From Candidatus Bathyoplasma sp. NZ (lineage in GTDB: Bacteria; Bacillota_I; Bacilli_A; MAG-NZ), in assembly GCA_013332095.1 (NCBI GenBank), contig JABENI010000011.1, positions 1 to 64,000 of the forward strand: a stretch of DNA of 64,000 nucleotides, in the 5' to 3' direction. The notes beneath the pieces are model-generated. The model was given only the letters and a program-made list of their open reading frames with translations. It was not told the DNA's origin and made no database searches. Shown here piece by piece: positions 25,080-34,881 of this stretch. How positions within the stretch are numbered: the stretch's first letter is position 1; each line of letters begins with the position of its first letter. The translations under genes and the position numbers were made by a program.

Positions 25080-26054
25080 TTAGGTCAAAAAAACATCGTT
25101 ATCTTCTAGCATCCACTCAATATAAATTCCATATCCCATTTCTGGGCTATTTACTAGAACATGCGTAATTGCTCCAATTATTTTATCATTTTGAATAATT
25201 GGTGAACCACTCATTCCTTGTATAATTCCTCCTGTTTTATCCAGTAGTCTCTCATCAGTAATTTTTATTTTCATGCTTTTCGTGCTCTTTTCCGATTGTT
25301 TTTCTAATTTAACAATTTCAATTTCAAATTTTTCAATTTCAGACCCTTCTATAACAGTCCAAATTTCTGCTTTCCCTGTCTTAATTTCATCTCGTGATGC
25401 GATTGGCATTAAAGGAAGGTTTTTTAGAGTGTCATCAGTGACATTTCCGTACACTCCCGTATCAGTGTTTTTAATTATTTTACCCAAGCTATTTTCACCG
25501 ATTTTAGCGCGTTTTCCACCTGGTTTACCAATTTGTCCTTTTTTGATGCTCTTAATCGTAGAATCTTTAATTTCACCCTCTATTGTTTCTCTTCCTTTAT
25601 CAATACTATGACCTAGTGAACCAAATAAGGTATATTCGGGTAAAACATAAGTTAAAGTTCCTACACCAGCTATTCTATCAATTAATCTTACGCCTATTTT
25701 ATTTTTTCCGTCCACTACTAATGGTTTTACAACAACTATTTTTGTCTGTGATCCTCTTTGCAAAACAATTTTAAAAAGATCTTTGTCTTTTTTTAATTCT
25801 CTTGTTACATCTCTTAAGTTGTTAATATTAGTCCCATTTATTATTATAATTTTATCTCCAATCAAAATACCGGCTTCTCTAGCTGGACTTTCTCCATCTC
25901 CCTCAACAAATTTTTCTACTACTACTCCAGTGTCCAACATTATCGCTATTGATTGTCCACTTGGAGAGATGTCTAAATCATCTTTATCAACCTCTAAAGC
26001 GTTTACGCTCGGTATTAATGCGAATAATAAAGCAATTAAAATTTTAACTTTCAA
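25080..26054 (-). CDS. spoIVB: SpoIVB signalling serine peptidase
   Basis: 324 aa. N-terminal signal/membrane segment (1-19), PDZ domain (about 35-115, containing AREAGILIGDKIIIING) and S55 peptidase domain with catalytic His in FGSLGHSID (149) and Ser in the QGMSGSPII motif (280-285). In the forespore it is secreted into the intermembrane space and cleaves SpoIVFA, which releases SpoIVFB to process pro-sigma-K; both partners are at 58.8-59.9 kb. Located between recN and spo0A as in Bacillus subtilis. Somewhat shorter than the ~425-aa Bacillus protein, with the N-terminal linker reduced. Confidence 0.96.
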   Translation of the reverse strand: MKVKILIALLFALIPSVNALEVDKDDLDISPSGQSIAIMLDTGVVVEKFVEGDGESPAREAGILIGDKIIIINGTNINNLRDVTRELKKDKDLFKIVLQRGSQTKIVVVKPLVVDGKNKIGVRLIDRIAGVGTLTYVLPEYTLFGSLGHSIDKGRETIEGEIKDSTIKSIKKGQIGKPGGKRAKIGENSLGKIIKNTDTGVYGNVTDDTLKNLPLMPIASRDEIKTGKAEIWTVIEGSEIEKFEIEIVKLEKQSEKSTKSMKIKITDERLLDKTGGIIQGMSGSPIIQNDKIIGAITHVLVNSPEMGYGIYIEWMLEDNDVFLT

Positions 26055-26118
26055 TTTTACTCCTTTCTTTACAGGCTATTTATATTATTAGCATTTTAGC
26101 GAAAATAATTATTTTCAA

Positions 26119-27789
26119 TTAATGGAAAAGATTTTCTTCAAGTAAACTTTTCGCGTGTTCTAGCGATGATTTCGTTATATCATCACCTGATAACATTTTT
26201 GCAATTTCCAAAATTCTTTCTTCTTTTGTTAAAGTTTTTGAACTGGAAACTGTTCGACCAGCAATAATTTTCTTGCTAACGTGAAGATGATGGTCTGCTT
26301 GTGCTGCTACTTGTGGCAAATGAGTTATTAATAACACTTGCGTTGATTCTGAAATTATCTTTATTTTTTTTGCTATTGAACTAGCAATAAAGCCACTAAC
26401 TCCAGTGTCAATTTCATCAAAGATAATAGTTGACAATTTTTGAGATTTAATTAAAACAGTTTTTAAAGCTAACATTATTCTACTAATCTCACCACCTGAA
26501 GCAGTTTTGTTCAATGATTTTAGTGGTTCTCCTTGATTAGTTGTGACTAAAAAGTCAATTTCATCAACACCGTCTCGTTTAAAAATATTTTTAAATTTAT
26601 CAGCGTATTTTGTTTCGTTAAAGATAATTTTAAAATCAGCATTACTCAATTCTAAGTCACCGAGATGAATAATTAACTCTCGCGATAACTTTAAAGCAGA
26701 TTTTTTACGCATTATAGTAATATTTTGTGCATTTAAAGCAACTTTATCATAAAAACTTTCTACCATTTTTTTACCTTTATTAATAGCAAACTCTGCACCG
26801 TCCAATTGATCTATTTTAAGGTTAATTTCTTCTAAATATATTACTAACTCACCGATGTCTTTTCCATATTTTTTTTTGATTTTTTTTATTTCACTCAGAC
26901 GCTCTTGAATATTCGAAAGTTCATAAGGACTAAATTCTAAACTTCTAAGTTTATCACTAATATTTATCGCTACTTCTTCTAATTCATAGTAAATATTTTC
27001 CAATCTTTTAGAAAAATCTTTATATTCATTGTCTAACTCACTTAAATTATCAAGACTATTTTTTGCATTGTAAATATTGGCAACTGCATTTTTTTCTTTT
27101 AAACATTTAGTAGCAGTAGATAAATTTTGGTAAATTTTATCAAAGTTTTCTAACTGTATTTGTCTTTCATTTAATTCAATTTCTTCATCTTTATTAAGTG
27201 ATAATTTTTCTAATTCTGCTTTTTGAAAAGCATAAAAATCCAATTCTTTTTTTGCATCATCAATTGAATTGATAATATTGTTATATTCTTTTAATTTTTT
27301 TGTGTATTCTATTAACGAACTTTTATATTCAGTAAAATCATAACTGCTAAAACTATCTAGTATTTCTAAATAATTACTTTCTTTAATTAAGCGATGGGTG
27401 TCGTGTTGTAAGTGAATGTCAATAAGATATTTACTGATGTTTTTAAAAATAGACAAAAGAACAATACTTCCGTTAATTTTCAAAGTCGTACCATTTTTTG
27501 TAAGTTTTCTAGTTATAATAATTTTTTGATCTACTTCGATGTCGTTTTCTTCCATCAATTCAAATAATTTACGATTATTTGAGGTAAATACCCCTTCAAT
27601 AATTGCTTTTTCTTCATTGTATCTAATCATCTCTAAGGAAGCTCGATTTCCTAAAAGCAAACCGATAGCATCGATAATAATCGTTTTTCCTGCCCCAGTT
27701 TCTCCTGTTAAAACTGTCAGCCCTCTAGAAAACTCTATTTCTGTGTTTTCGATTATCGCAAAATTTTTAATTTTTATACTTTCTAACAT
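26119..27789 (-). CDS. recN: DNA repair ATPase RecN
   Basis: A 556-aa SMC-like protein: Walker A GETGAGKT near residue 30, long coiled-coil middle (about 150-370), signature ASGGEISRIMLALK, Walker B STIIFDEIDTGVSG. It acts early in double-strand break repair by recombination. Downstream of tlyA with 2 bases between them; the ahrC (argR) gene that usually separates the two is absent. Confidence 0.97.
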   Translation of the reverse strand: MLESIKIKNFAIIENTEIEFSRGLTVLTGETGAGKTIIIDAIGLLLGNRASLEMIRYNEEKAIIEGVFTSNNRKLFELMEENDIEVDQKIIITRKLTKNGTTLKINGSIVLLSIFKNISKYLIDIHLQHDTHRLIKESNYLEILDSFSSYDFTEYKSSLIEYTKKLKEYNNIINSIDDAKKELDFYAFQKAELEKLSLNKDEEIELNERQIQLENFDKIYQNLSTATKCLKEKNAVANIYNAKNSLDNLSELDNEYKDFSKRLENIYYELEEVAINISDKLRSLEFSPYELSNIQERLSEIKKIKKKYGKDIGELVIYLEEINLKIDQLDGAEFAINKGKKMVESFYDKVALNAQNITIMRKKSALKLSRELIIHLGDLELSNADFKIIFNETKYADKFKNIFKRDGVDEIDFLVTTNQGEPLKSLNKTASGGEISRIMLALKTVLIKSQKLSTIIFDEIDTGVSGFIASSIAKKIKIISESTQVLLITHLPQVAAQADHHLHVSKKIIAGRTVSSSKTLTKEERILEIAKMLSGDDITKSSLEHAKSLLEENLFH

Positions 27790-27791
27790 AA

Positions 27792-28544
27792 TTAACCTCT
27801 AAATACTTCATCTATTATTTTATCGATATTATACTTACCTATTTTTTCACCTAATTCAACTAAATACTCAATATTTCCATCTTTTCCTTTTATTGGAGAA
27901 TAAGTTAAATTTTTGATGGAAAGATTCAAAGTTGCAAAATATTTTTCCAACTGTAATAAAATTTGTTTATGCATCTTTTTGGATTTTAAAATACCATTTT
28001 TAAGTTCTAGTCCGCCAGATTCAAATTGAGGCTTTATTAAAATAATCATATTTTTAGAAAACTTTTTTAAATGTCCTAATAATTTAGTAATTGAAACAAA
28101 AGATACATCGATTACAATCAAATCAATTTTTTCAGCAAATTTTTCAATCTTTAAAATATTAGTGTTCTCAATTGATACCACACGACTATCTTCTCTTAAC
28201 TTACTGTGTAACTGTAAAGTTCCTACATCGACTGCATAAACTTTGTTAGCGCCATACTTTAATGAACATTCAGTAAATCCACCAGTCGATGATCCAACGT
28301 CTAGAATCGTTAAATTTTTTAAGTTTAAAGCAAACGTTTCAATCGCTTTCCTTAATTTTAAGCCACTTCTTGAAACAAAGGGATTACTTTCTTTAACTAT
28401 CTCTATTTTATCGGATATTTCTACTTCATAACTAGCTTTTTTTATTTTTCCATTTACCAAGACATCTTTACTCAAAATAGCTTCTTTTGCTTTAGAGCGA
28501 GTTTCATAATAGTTATTTTCTGTTAAATATCTATCTAGTCGCAT
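27792..28544 (-). CDS. tlyA: TlyA family rRNA methyltransferase/hemolysin (YqxC)
   Basis: 250 aa: N-terminal S4 domain (MRLDRYLTENNYYETRSKAK) and an FtsJ-like SAM-dependent methyltransferase domain with LDVGSSTGGFTEC (motif I) and LIVIDVSF (motif IV). TlyA proteins 2'-O-methylate rRNA; the 'hemolysin' name is historical. It overlaps the end of dxs by 10 bases, so it is translationally coupled. Confidence 0.94.
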   Translation of the reverse strand: MRLDRYLTENNYYETRSKAKEAILSKDVLVNGKIKKASYEVEISDKIEIVKESNPFVSRSGLKLRKAIETFALNLKNLTILDVGSSTGGFTECSLKYGANKVYAVDVGTLQLHSKLREDSRVVSIENTNILKIEKFAEKIDLIVIDVSFVSITKLLGHLKKFSKNMIILIKPQFESGGLELKNGILKSKKMHKQILLQLEKYFATLNLSIKNLTYSPIKGKDGNIEYLVELGEKIGKYNIDKIIDEVFRG

Positions 28545-30298
28545 ATTTTCCTTATTTCCTCTAAAATTGATTTATCATCTAACTTATGTTCGGTAAGCAA
28601 ACTAACTGTATCACCAAAAGTAGGTATGGTCTTTAAATTCATCTGCTTAACTTTACTTGAATAACCATTTTCTAATAAATAACTACCAACAGCGCTCGCT
28701 AAATTACCGTGTTCAATTACTTGCTCATATATTAAAAGTGGTTTATTCGAAACAATTATTTGATCTAAACTTTTAGTGCAGTAAGGTTTAATAAAAATTG
28801 CATTGTAAATAGTGGCAGAAATGCTGTTGTTTTCACAAATACTTATTATTCGATTTACATCAGGACCATAGCTGATGATATTAATTTCTCCACTGGTTTC
28901 TTTAATCCATTCACCGTTTAAAACGGTAACTTCTTCTTTAATTTCAATATCTGACTTAGGATATCTAATGACAAACGGATTGTCGTTTTTAAAAAAAGCA
29001 TACTCTACTAACGCTTTTGCTTCAGAAGAATTTTTAGGCATGGTAATTTTAACGTTAGGCATCGGATAAAACATCGAAATATCAAAAATACCTTGGTGAG
29101 TATCACCATCTCCTGGAACAATTCCCGCACGATCTAAACCGATAACCACTTTTAAGTTCATCTTGGCAATATCGTGTAAAAAAGAATCGTATGCTCTTTG
29201 TGAAAACGTTGAATACATTGGCAAATAAACTGGTTTCTTATTAATTGCTATTCCTGCTGCGATTATACCAGCATTGCTTTCAGCGATTCCCACATCAATA
29301 ACTTTTTTTAAATGTTCTAATCTTAATCCTTGACTCATCGCCGCAGTTATCGTTATTAAATCATCAATTTTCAAATTGTTAACACATTCGGAAATATATT
29401 CGCTGTAACTAATTTTTAATGTTTTAAAATTATCGCTATCTGAACTGGATACACCGTGAAATTTAGGACTGTTTAACAGTGCTGGTTCATAACCTTTACC
29501 TTTTTCAGTTTTAACATGAATTATTACTGATTCGGTCGATTTTTTAGCGAATTCCAAATATTTTAATAAATCTTTAAAGTCATGACCATCTACTACTCCG
29601 TAATACTTATATCCTAACGCTTCAAAATAGTTCGGATTATTAATTAAATATTTGATCGGTCGGATAATATTTTTACCAATTTTTTTTACATCTTTAGGAA
29701 TCCCTTTTTTAATTCCTAGATAAGTTTTATTAACTCTTAAGTTATTTAAAACTTTACTCAGTCCACCAACATTTTTACAAATACTAAAGTTGTTGTCGTT
29801 GATAATTATTATTATTTTTTCTTTTAAATCACCTGCGAAAGTTAATGCTTCTAACGCCACTCCACTAGTTAAAGAGCCATCGCCAATAATAGAGATAACT
29901 TCTCCACCACAATCGGCAAATTTAAACCCAATTGCTGCTGAAATACTAGTAGAACTGTGACCTGTTTCATAAACATCGTGCTCGCTTTCCGATATTTTTG
30001 GAAAGCCAGACAGTCCCTTATATTTTCTTAATTCAGCGAATTTGTTTATTCTACCAGTTAATATTTTATGGACATATGCTTGATGTCCAACATCAAAAAT
30101 TAATTTGTCGACGGGTGAATTAAATACTTTGTGCAGAGCAATCGTTAATTCTACAACACCTAAATTAGAGGCTAAATGGCCTCCTGTTTTAGATATTGAT
30201 TCAATTAGTAACTCTCTGATTTCAGTTGCTAATTGGTTTAATTCTTCAATCGTTAATTGTTTTAGAAAACTAGGATTATCAATCTTTGATAGTTCCAT
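28535..30298 (-). CDS. dxs: 1-deoxy-D-xylulose-5-phosphate synthase
   Basis: A 587-aa thiamine-diphosphate enzyme that condenses pyruvate and glyceraldehyde-3-phosphate, the first step of the MEP isoprenoid pathway. Signatures: KLIFDVGHQAYVHKILTGR, ThDP/Mg motif GDGSLTSG...NDN, and the transketolase-type pyrimidine domain with DRAGIVPGDGDTHQG. Slightly shorter than the usual ~620-630 aa. It sits between xseB and tlyA; ispA, normally just upstream, is missing here. Confidence 0.97.
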   Translation of the reverse strand: MELSKIDNPSFLKQLTIEELNQLATEIRELLIESISKTGGHLASNLGVVELTIALHKVFNSPVDKLIFDVGHQAYVHKILTGRINKFAELRKYKGLSGFPKISESEHDVYETGHSSTSISAAIGFKFADCGGEVISIIGDGSLTSGVALEALTFAGDLKEKIIIIINDNNFSICKNVGGLSKVLNNLRVNKTYLGIKKGIPKDVKKIGKNIIRPIKYLINNPNYFEALGYKYYGVVDGHDFKDLLKYLEFAKKSTESVIIHVKTEKGKGYEPALLNSPKFHGVSSSDSDNFKTLKISYSEYISECVNNLKIDDLITITAAMSQGLRLEHLKKVIDVGIAESNAGIIAAGIAINKKPVYLPMYSTFSQRAYDSFLHDIAKMNLKVVIGLDRAGIVPGDGDTHQGIFDISMFYPMPNVKITMPKNSSEAKALVEYAFFKNDNPFVIRYPKSDIEIKEEVTVLNGEWIKETSGEINIISYGPDVNRIISICENNSISATIYNAIFIKPYCTKSLDQIIVSNKPLLIYEQVIEHGNLASAVGSYLLENGYSSKVKQMNLKTIPTFGDTVSLLTEHKLDDKSILEEIRKICD

Positions 30299-30308
30299 TT
30301 AATCACCT

Positions 30309-30491
30309 CTAGCCTTCGATTTTTTTAACTAAAATCTCTTGTGCTTCTTTTAACTTATTATTACAAATATTACACAACTCAGTACCTCGTTGGTGTTTTT
30401 CAATTAATTCTGACAACGTACAACTATTAGATTCCAATTCTTTCGTTATTTGCTCTAATTCACTCATTAATTCTTCAAATGATTTTTCCAT
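30309..30491 (-). CDS. xseB: Exodeoxyribonuclease VII small subunit
   Basis: 60 aa, all helical, with the family pattern SFEELMSELEQITKELES and HQRGTELCNICNNKLKEAQ. It binds several-fold to the XseA large subunit to make the single-strand exonuclease. Shares one base with the end of xseA. Confidence 0.95.
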   Translation of the reverse strand: MEKSFEELMSELEQITKELESNSCTLSELIEKHQRGTELCNICNNKLKEAQEILVKKIEG

Positions 30492-31891
30492 TATTTTATC
30501 TCCTTACTTTCCACCTTACAAATCAATTTACCATCGTGCATTTCGACAATCAATTTTTGGTTGATCGCTACTTCTTCCACCGATTTTATTAATAAACTAT
30601 TTTGTTTTGTTAAACTATATCCTTTTTTCATTATTGCTAGGGGATTTACTAATTCTAATTTGTTTAAAAGATAAACAAAGTTACTCTGTTTAAACTTTAA
30701 GTTGTTTTGACAGTAATTATTCAAATTACTAGTTAAAAATTTCAATTTATTTTGGTAATTATCCAATGAGACTTTCGGGTTTTTTAAATCTATTTTCGCT
30801 CTTAATTCATAAATTTTTTTACTGTGTAAATTTAAGTTCTGCGAAAGAGAACTATTGAGTCTATTGACAGTATTATTTAATTTTTCAGTAAGGAATTTGA
30901 TTTTGCTAGTTGGATTATTTTTTTCTAATTTATTAATTAAAGAATCTAACTTTAGTTCTTTACTTTCGAACATTCTAATACTATTGGCAAAAACATACGA
31001 ACCATTTACATTTTGAAGTCTATTTCTTTGATAGGCAATTTTGTTTTGAAAATATGTGTACAGTCTGTTTTGATAGTTATTTATTTCTTTTAAAATATTT
31101 AATTTATCGGGAACGGCTAATTCTGCTGCTGCTGTTGGGGTAGCTGCCCGTAAATCTGCTACAAAATCGGCAATCGTAAAATCTGTTTCGTGACCGACTG
31201 CTGATATTATCGGTATTTTAGAATTATGGATAGCTAAAGCGACAATTTCTTCATTAAATGCCCATAAATCCTCGATACTTCCTCCACCTCTACCAACTAT
31301 TAAACAATCGCATTCATTTAGTATATTTGCTTTTTCAATTGATTTTACTATATCAAATTTAGCACTTTCTCCTTGTACTAAAGTTGGATACAAGTGGATT
31401 GTTGCTAAGGGGTATCTTCTGTTAATAGTATCATAAATATCTCTAATAGCAGCACCAGTTGGCGATGTTATCACTCCGATATTTTTCGGATATTTTTTGA
31501 TGGGTTTTTTATTTGATTGATCAAATAAACCTAATTTCGAAAGTTTTAATTTTAGTTTTTCAAACTGTAAAAAAATATCTCCTTTACCGAATTCTTCCAT
31601 TTTATTAACAACAATTTGGTACCGTCCTGCTGCTTCGTAAATAGTTACCGATCCACTAACTAAAACGGTATCTCCTGCTTTAGGATTAAAGTTAACATGT
31701 TGAGCATAACTTTGAAACATTATTACACTTATTTGTGAACTTGCATCTTTTAAAGTAAAGTAAAAATGTCCTCTTGAATGGTTAGTAAAATTGCTGATTT
31801 CACCTTTTAGCATCACTTTATTTAAAAAATAGTCGCTATCTATTTTCTTTTTCAAATAATTAGTTAATTCTCTTACGCTTATATATTCCAT
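30491..31891 (-). CDS. xseA: Exodeoxyribonuclease VII large subunit
   Basis: 466 aa. N-terminal OB-fold (about 1-105; GEISNFTNHSRGHFYFTLKD), catalytic domain with GVITSPTGAAIRD, IVGRGGGSIEDLWAFN and HETDFTIADF, then a long coiled-coil C-terminus that docks XseB. It degrades single-stranded DNA in both directions. Follows nusB by one base in the conserved nusB-xseA-xseB-dxs order; folD, usually between nusB and xseA, is absent. Confidence 0.97.
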   Translation of the reverse strand: MEYISVRELTNYLKKKIDSDYFLNKVMLKGEISNFTNHSRGHFYFTLKDASSQISVIMFQSYAQHVNFNPKAGDTVLVSGSVTIYEAAGRYQIVVNKMEEFGKGDIFLQFEKLKLKLSKLGLFDQSNKKPIKKYPKNIGVITSPTGAAIRDIYDTINRRYPLATIHLYPTLVQGESAKFDIVKSIEKANILNECDCLIVGRGGGSIEDLWAFNEEIVALAIHNSKIPIISAVGHETDFTIADFVADLRAATPTAAAELAVPDKLNILKEINNYQNRLYTYFQNKIAYQRNRLQNVNGSYVFANSIRMFESKELKLDSLINKLEKNNPTSKIKFLTEKLNNTVNRLNSSLSQNLNLHSKKIYELRAKIDLKNPKVSLDNYQNKLKFLTSNLNNYCQNNLKFKQSNFVYLLNKLELVNPLAIMKKGYSLTKQNSLLIKSVEEVAINQKLIVEMHDGKLICKVESKEIK

Positions 31892-31892
31892 C

Positions 31893-32294
31893 TTATTTAC
31901 CTAAACTTATTCTGACATTATCTAACAACTTGTTGTTAAATGATTTTGAATCAAAATCATCTATCGTGCTAAATTTTTTACTTAATTCAACCGCTTCATT
32001 AATAATAATAGTTGGACTTAATTCGGTATAAAGCAGTTCATAAGTAGCTATTCTGATAATCGCTTTATCAATGTAAGACAATCTTTTTAAGGAATAATTA
32101 GTTAAATTTTTATTTATCACATCATCAATCGGAGAAATATTTTCTAAAACTCCATTGACAATTTTTTCAATAAAGTCCGTTTTACCTATATATGTCTCCG
32201 CTTCTATTTGATTTGCCTCAACTAAATCAATCATATATAAAATTTGCATTGACCTAATTCTCTCTTCTTTTTTACTTATTTGTTTATCATTCAT
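31893..32294 (-). CDS. nusB: Transcription antitermination factor NusB
   Basis: 133 aa from the ATG at 32294, preceded by TTAGGTGA at good spacing; a frame extending to 32309 would put this site inside the gene. All-helical NusB fold with SMQILYMIDL, LSYIDKAIIRIATYELLY and TIIINEAVELSKKFS. With NusE it binds boxA of rRNA leaders. Start of the nusB-xseA-xseB-dxs-tlyA-recN block. Confidence 0.94.
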   Translation of the reverse strand: MNDKQISKKEERIRSMQILYMIDLVEANQIEAETYIGKTDFIEKIVNGVLENISPIDDVINKNLTNYSLKRLSYIDKAIIRIATYELLYTELSPTIIINEAVELSKKFSTIDDFDSKSFNNKLLDNVRISLGK

Positions 32295-32337
32295 TTTTTC
32301 ACCTAACATTCTCTATTCCTATTATACTAATATTTGA

Positions 32338-32372
32338 ACAAAAAAAAAAGCAAAATCTAAATGATTTTGCTA
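32338..32372 (-). terminator. Terminator of spoIIIAH
   Basis: AGCAAAATC, loop, GATTTTGCT then a run of ten T on the minus strand, overlapping the spoIIIAH stop. It separates the sporulation gene from nusB. Confidence 0.85.
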
Positions 32373-32870
32373 ATCACCAACTACTTCTGCATCATTTACA
32401 TCGTATTCTACACTAATTTCTAGGTCAGATCCAAATTCCAGCATTGTCATGTAAATTATTTCATTAGCTTCTTCTACACTAAAATCTTCTGTTAAAATTT
32501 GAACATTTACTTTTCCATCAGTAGAATGCACGAATGCATCGTAATATCCAAAATTGACTATTTCTAATTCTAATAATTGCTCTTGTTCACTAACTTGAAC
32601 TAAGTCTTGCATTGCATCAATTGCTAACGATTTTTCTTCAATACCTGCGTCAGTGTCACCAATTATATCTTGAAATACTAAAATCATTTGGTTTCTTTCT
32701 TCTTCTACACTTAAGCGCATCGCTACATATTCCATGCTTTCTATTTCGCTAGTTTCAGTAGTAACGTTCTCAATTTGTTCTACACTCCCTGGTCTTGTTT
32801 TTACATAGTAAACAGTTAACATTAAAATCACTGACAGTAATAATAGAGATACTTGGTTTTTTTTAATCAT
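32370..32870 (-). CDS. spoIIIAH: SpoIIIAH-like stage III sporulation protein
   Basis: 166 aa: short cytoplasmic N-terminus, one membrane helix (about 8-24), acidic linker, and a YscJ/FliF-like ring-building domain (about 70-166, containing EERNQMILVFQDIIGD, AIDAMQDL and VNVQILTEDFSVEEANEIIY). SpoIIIAH on the mother-cell side pairs with SpoIIQ to form the channel to the forespore. It is a little shorter than Bacillus SpoIIIAH. In Bacillus it ends an eight-gene operon; here the next gene upstream is aspS, so spoIIIAA-AG are elsewhere or lost. Confidence 0.88.
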   Translation of the reverse strand: MIKKNQVSLLLLSVILMLTVYYVKTRPGSVEQIENVTTETSEIESMEYVAMRLSVEEERNQMILVFQDIIGDTDAGIEEKSLAIDAMQDLVQVSEQEQLLELEIVNFGYYDAFVHSTDGKVNVQILTEDFSVEEANEIIYMTMLEFGSDLEISVEYDVNDAEVVGD

Positions 32871-33049
32871 AAATAACGTCCCTTCACATTTCTAATCTAA
32901 TCAACTATATGATAACTATTATCATTTTATAACTAAAATAAAAATTTGATTTCATTTTTATTACTGAGTTAAAAATTTTACAATTAGTTAATTAGTGCCT
33001 TAGTCATTAATATTATCTTTAAATTGTAAAAAGAACTATTTGTTTCATT

Positions 33050-33079
33050 TAAAAAGAAGCAGTTGACTGCCTCTTTTTG
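33050..33079. terminator. Terminator downstream of aspS
   Basis: AAAAAGAGGCAGT, small loop, ACTGCTTCTTTTT; T-rich on both sides, so it can work in both directions, but only aspS (minus) reaches it. Confidence 0.75.
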
Positions 33080-33138
33080 TAAAAAAAATATTTTTATCAA
33101 ATAATACTGTTTTAATATTTATTTTAAACCTATTGTCT

Positions 33139-34881
33139 TTATTTTGTTTTTAAATTTAATTCCGCTAACTGCTCAGCACTTACCAAACTCGGTGCATTAG
33201 TCATCGGACACTGTGCTGTCGTTGTTTTAGGAAAGGCAATTACATCTCTAATATTAGCTGTTTTCGTTAAAAGCATTACTAGCCTATCCAATCCTAAAGC
33301 AATTCCCCCGTGTGGCGGTGTTCCATATTTTAAAGCTTCTAATAAAAAACCAAACTGCTCATCTGCTTCTTCTTTAGTAAACCCTAAAACTTCAAACATT
33401 CTATTTTGAATTTTTTGATCGTGAATACGTAAACTTCCTCCACCTAATTCATAACCGTTACAGACAACATCATAGGCGTCTGCCAAACATTCTTTTGGAT
33501 TAGTATACAGTAGGTTAAGGTCTTCTTTTTTAGGCATCGTAAACGGATGATGCAGAGCTTGATATTTATTTTCTTCACTATCGTACTCATATACTGGCCA
33601 ATCTACAACCCAGCAAAAATCATAATTACTGTCAGCAATTAAGGCTAATTTATCAGCAATTGCTAATCGCAATTTTCCTAAGGCAATGTTGGCAATCGCT
33701 AAATCATCAGCTACAAATAGTAATAGATCATTATCTTCAACGTTTAAGGTATTTACTAATGCTACTTTTTCTTCTACACTTAAAAATTTCGCAATTGGTC
33801 CGGAAAATTCTTTTTCGTATTTCAACCAAGCTAGACCTTTTGCTTTATACAATTTTACTACTTCTTGTAACTTATCGATTTGTTTTCTAGAAAACTTATC
33901 AGCAGCGTTTTTAACAACGATTGCTTTTACTACCTTCCCCTTAGTTACAGTATCTTTAAAGACAGCAAATTCACTGTTGGTAAAAATATAACTTACATCG
34001 TTTAACAGTAAGCCAAAACGTCGATCTGGTTTATCCGAACCATAAGTATTTACAGCAGTCTGATAGGTCAAACGCTCAAAAGGTATTTTAATCTCATAGT
34101 TAATTGTTTCTTTAAATATTTTTTTTAACATTTCTTCCGTTAAAGTTAATATCTCATCTTGGTTTAAAAACGAAGTTTCAATATCAATTTGAGTAAATTC
34201 AGGTTGCCTATCTGCTCTTAAATCTTCATCTCTAAAACACTTTGCTATTTGATAGTATTTTTCGAATCCGGCAACCATGAACAGTTGTTTAAATATTTGT
34301 GGACTTTGTGGCAAAGCATAAAACTGCCCTTTATTGACTCTTGAAGGTACTAAATAATCTCTAGCTCCCTCCGGTGTTGACTTAGTTAAAATAGGCGTTT
34401 CTAATTCGACAAATAAATTTTCATCTAAGTAATTTCTAGTAGCTCGCATTGCTAAATGTCTAGTGATTAAGAAATTTTTCATCACTGGTCTACGGAGATC
34501 TAAATAACGATATTTTAATCTAGTATCTTCTAAAGCATCTGTTTCATCAGCAACAATAATCGGTGGTTGCTTTGCTTCGTTGATTATTTTTAAATCAGCG
34601 GCAACAATTTCAACTTCACCTGTGGGAATATTTTTATTTTTACTACTTCTTTCTACTACTGTCCCTTTAACATAAATAACATATTCATTTTTTAACTCAG
34701 TGGCAATCTGATAATTAATATTATCAGGATTAACAACAATCTGGGTAATTCCAAATCGATCTCTTAAATCGACAAATACTAAACCACCTAAGTTTCTAGT
34801 TTTTTGGACCCATCCTTTTAATTCTACTTCTTGATTAAGGTCGGTTAACCTTAGTTCTCCATTGTTATGCGTTCTATTCAT
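33139..34881 (-). CDS. aspS: Aspartyl-tRNA synthetase
   Basis: 580-aa class II synthetase of the bacterial type. N-terminal OB-fold anticodon-binding domain (GWVQKTRNLGGLVFVDLRD), catalytic motif 2 (FRDEDLRADRQPEFTQID), an inserted GAD domain (about 280-410) and motif 3 (GIALGLDRLVMLL). Overlaps the 3' end of hisS by 8 bases and is co-transcribed with it behind the T-box leader. Confidence 0.97.
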   Translation of the reverse strand: MNRTHNNGELRLTDLNQEVELKGWVQKTRNLGGLVFVDLRDRFGITQIVVNPDNINYQIATELKNEYVIYVKGTVVERSSKNKNIPTGEVEIVAADLKIINEAKQPPIIVADETDALEDTRLKYRYLDLRRPVMKNFLITRHLAMRATRNYLDENLFVELETPILTKSTPEGARDYLVPSRVNKGQFYALPQSPQIFKQLFMVAGFEKYYQIAKCFRDEDLRADRQPEFTQIDIETSFLNQDEILTLTEEMLKKIFKETINYEIKIPFERLTYQTAVNTYGSDKPDRRFGLLLNDVSYIFTNSEFAVFKDTVTKGKVVKAIVVKNAADKFSRKQIDKLQEVVKLYKAKGLAWLKYEKEFSGPIAKFLSVEEKVALVNTLNVEDNDLLLFVADDLAIANIALGKLRLAIADKLALIADSNYDFCWVVDWPVYEYDSEENKYQALHHPFTMPKKEDLNLLYTNPKECLADAYDVVCNGYELGGGSLRIHDQKIQNRMFEVLGFTKEEADEQFGFLLEALKYGTPPHGGIALGLDRLVMLLTKTANIRDVIAFPKTTTAQCPMTNAPSLVSAEQLAELNLKTK

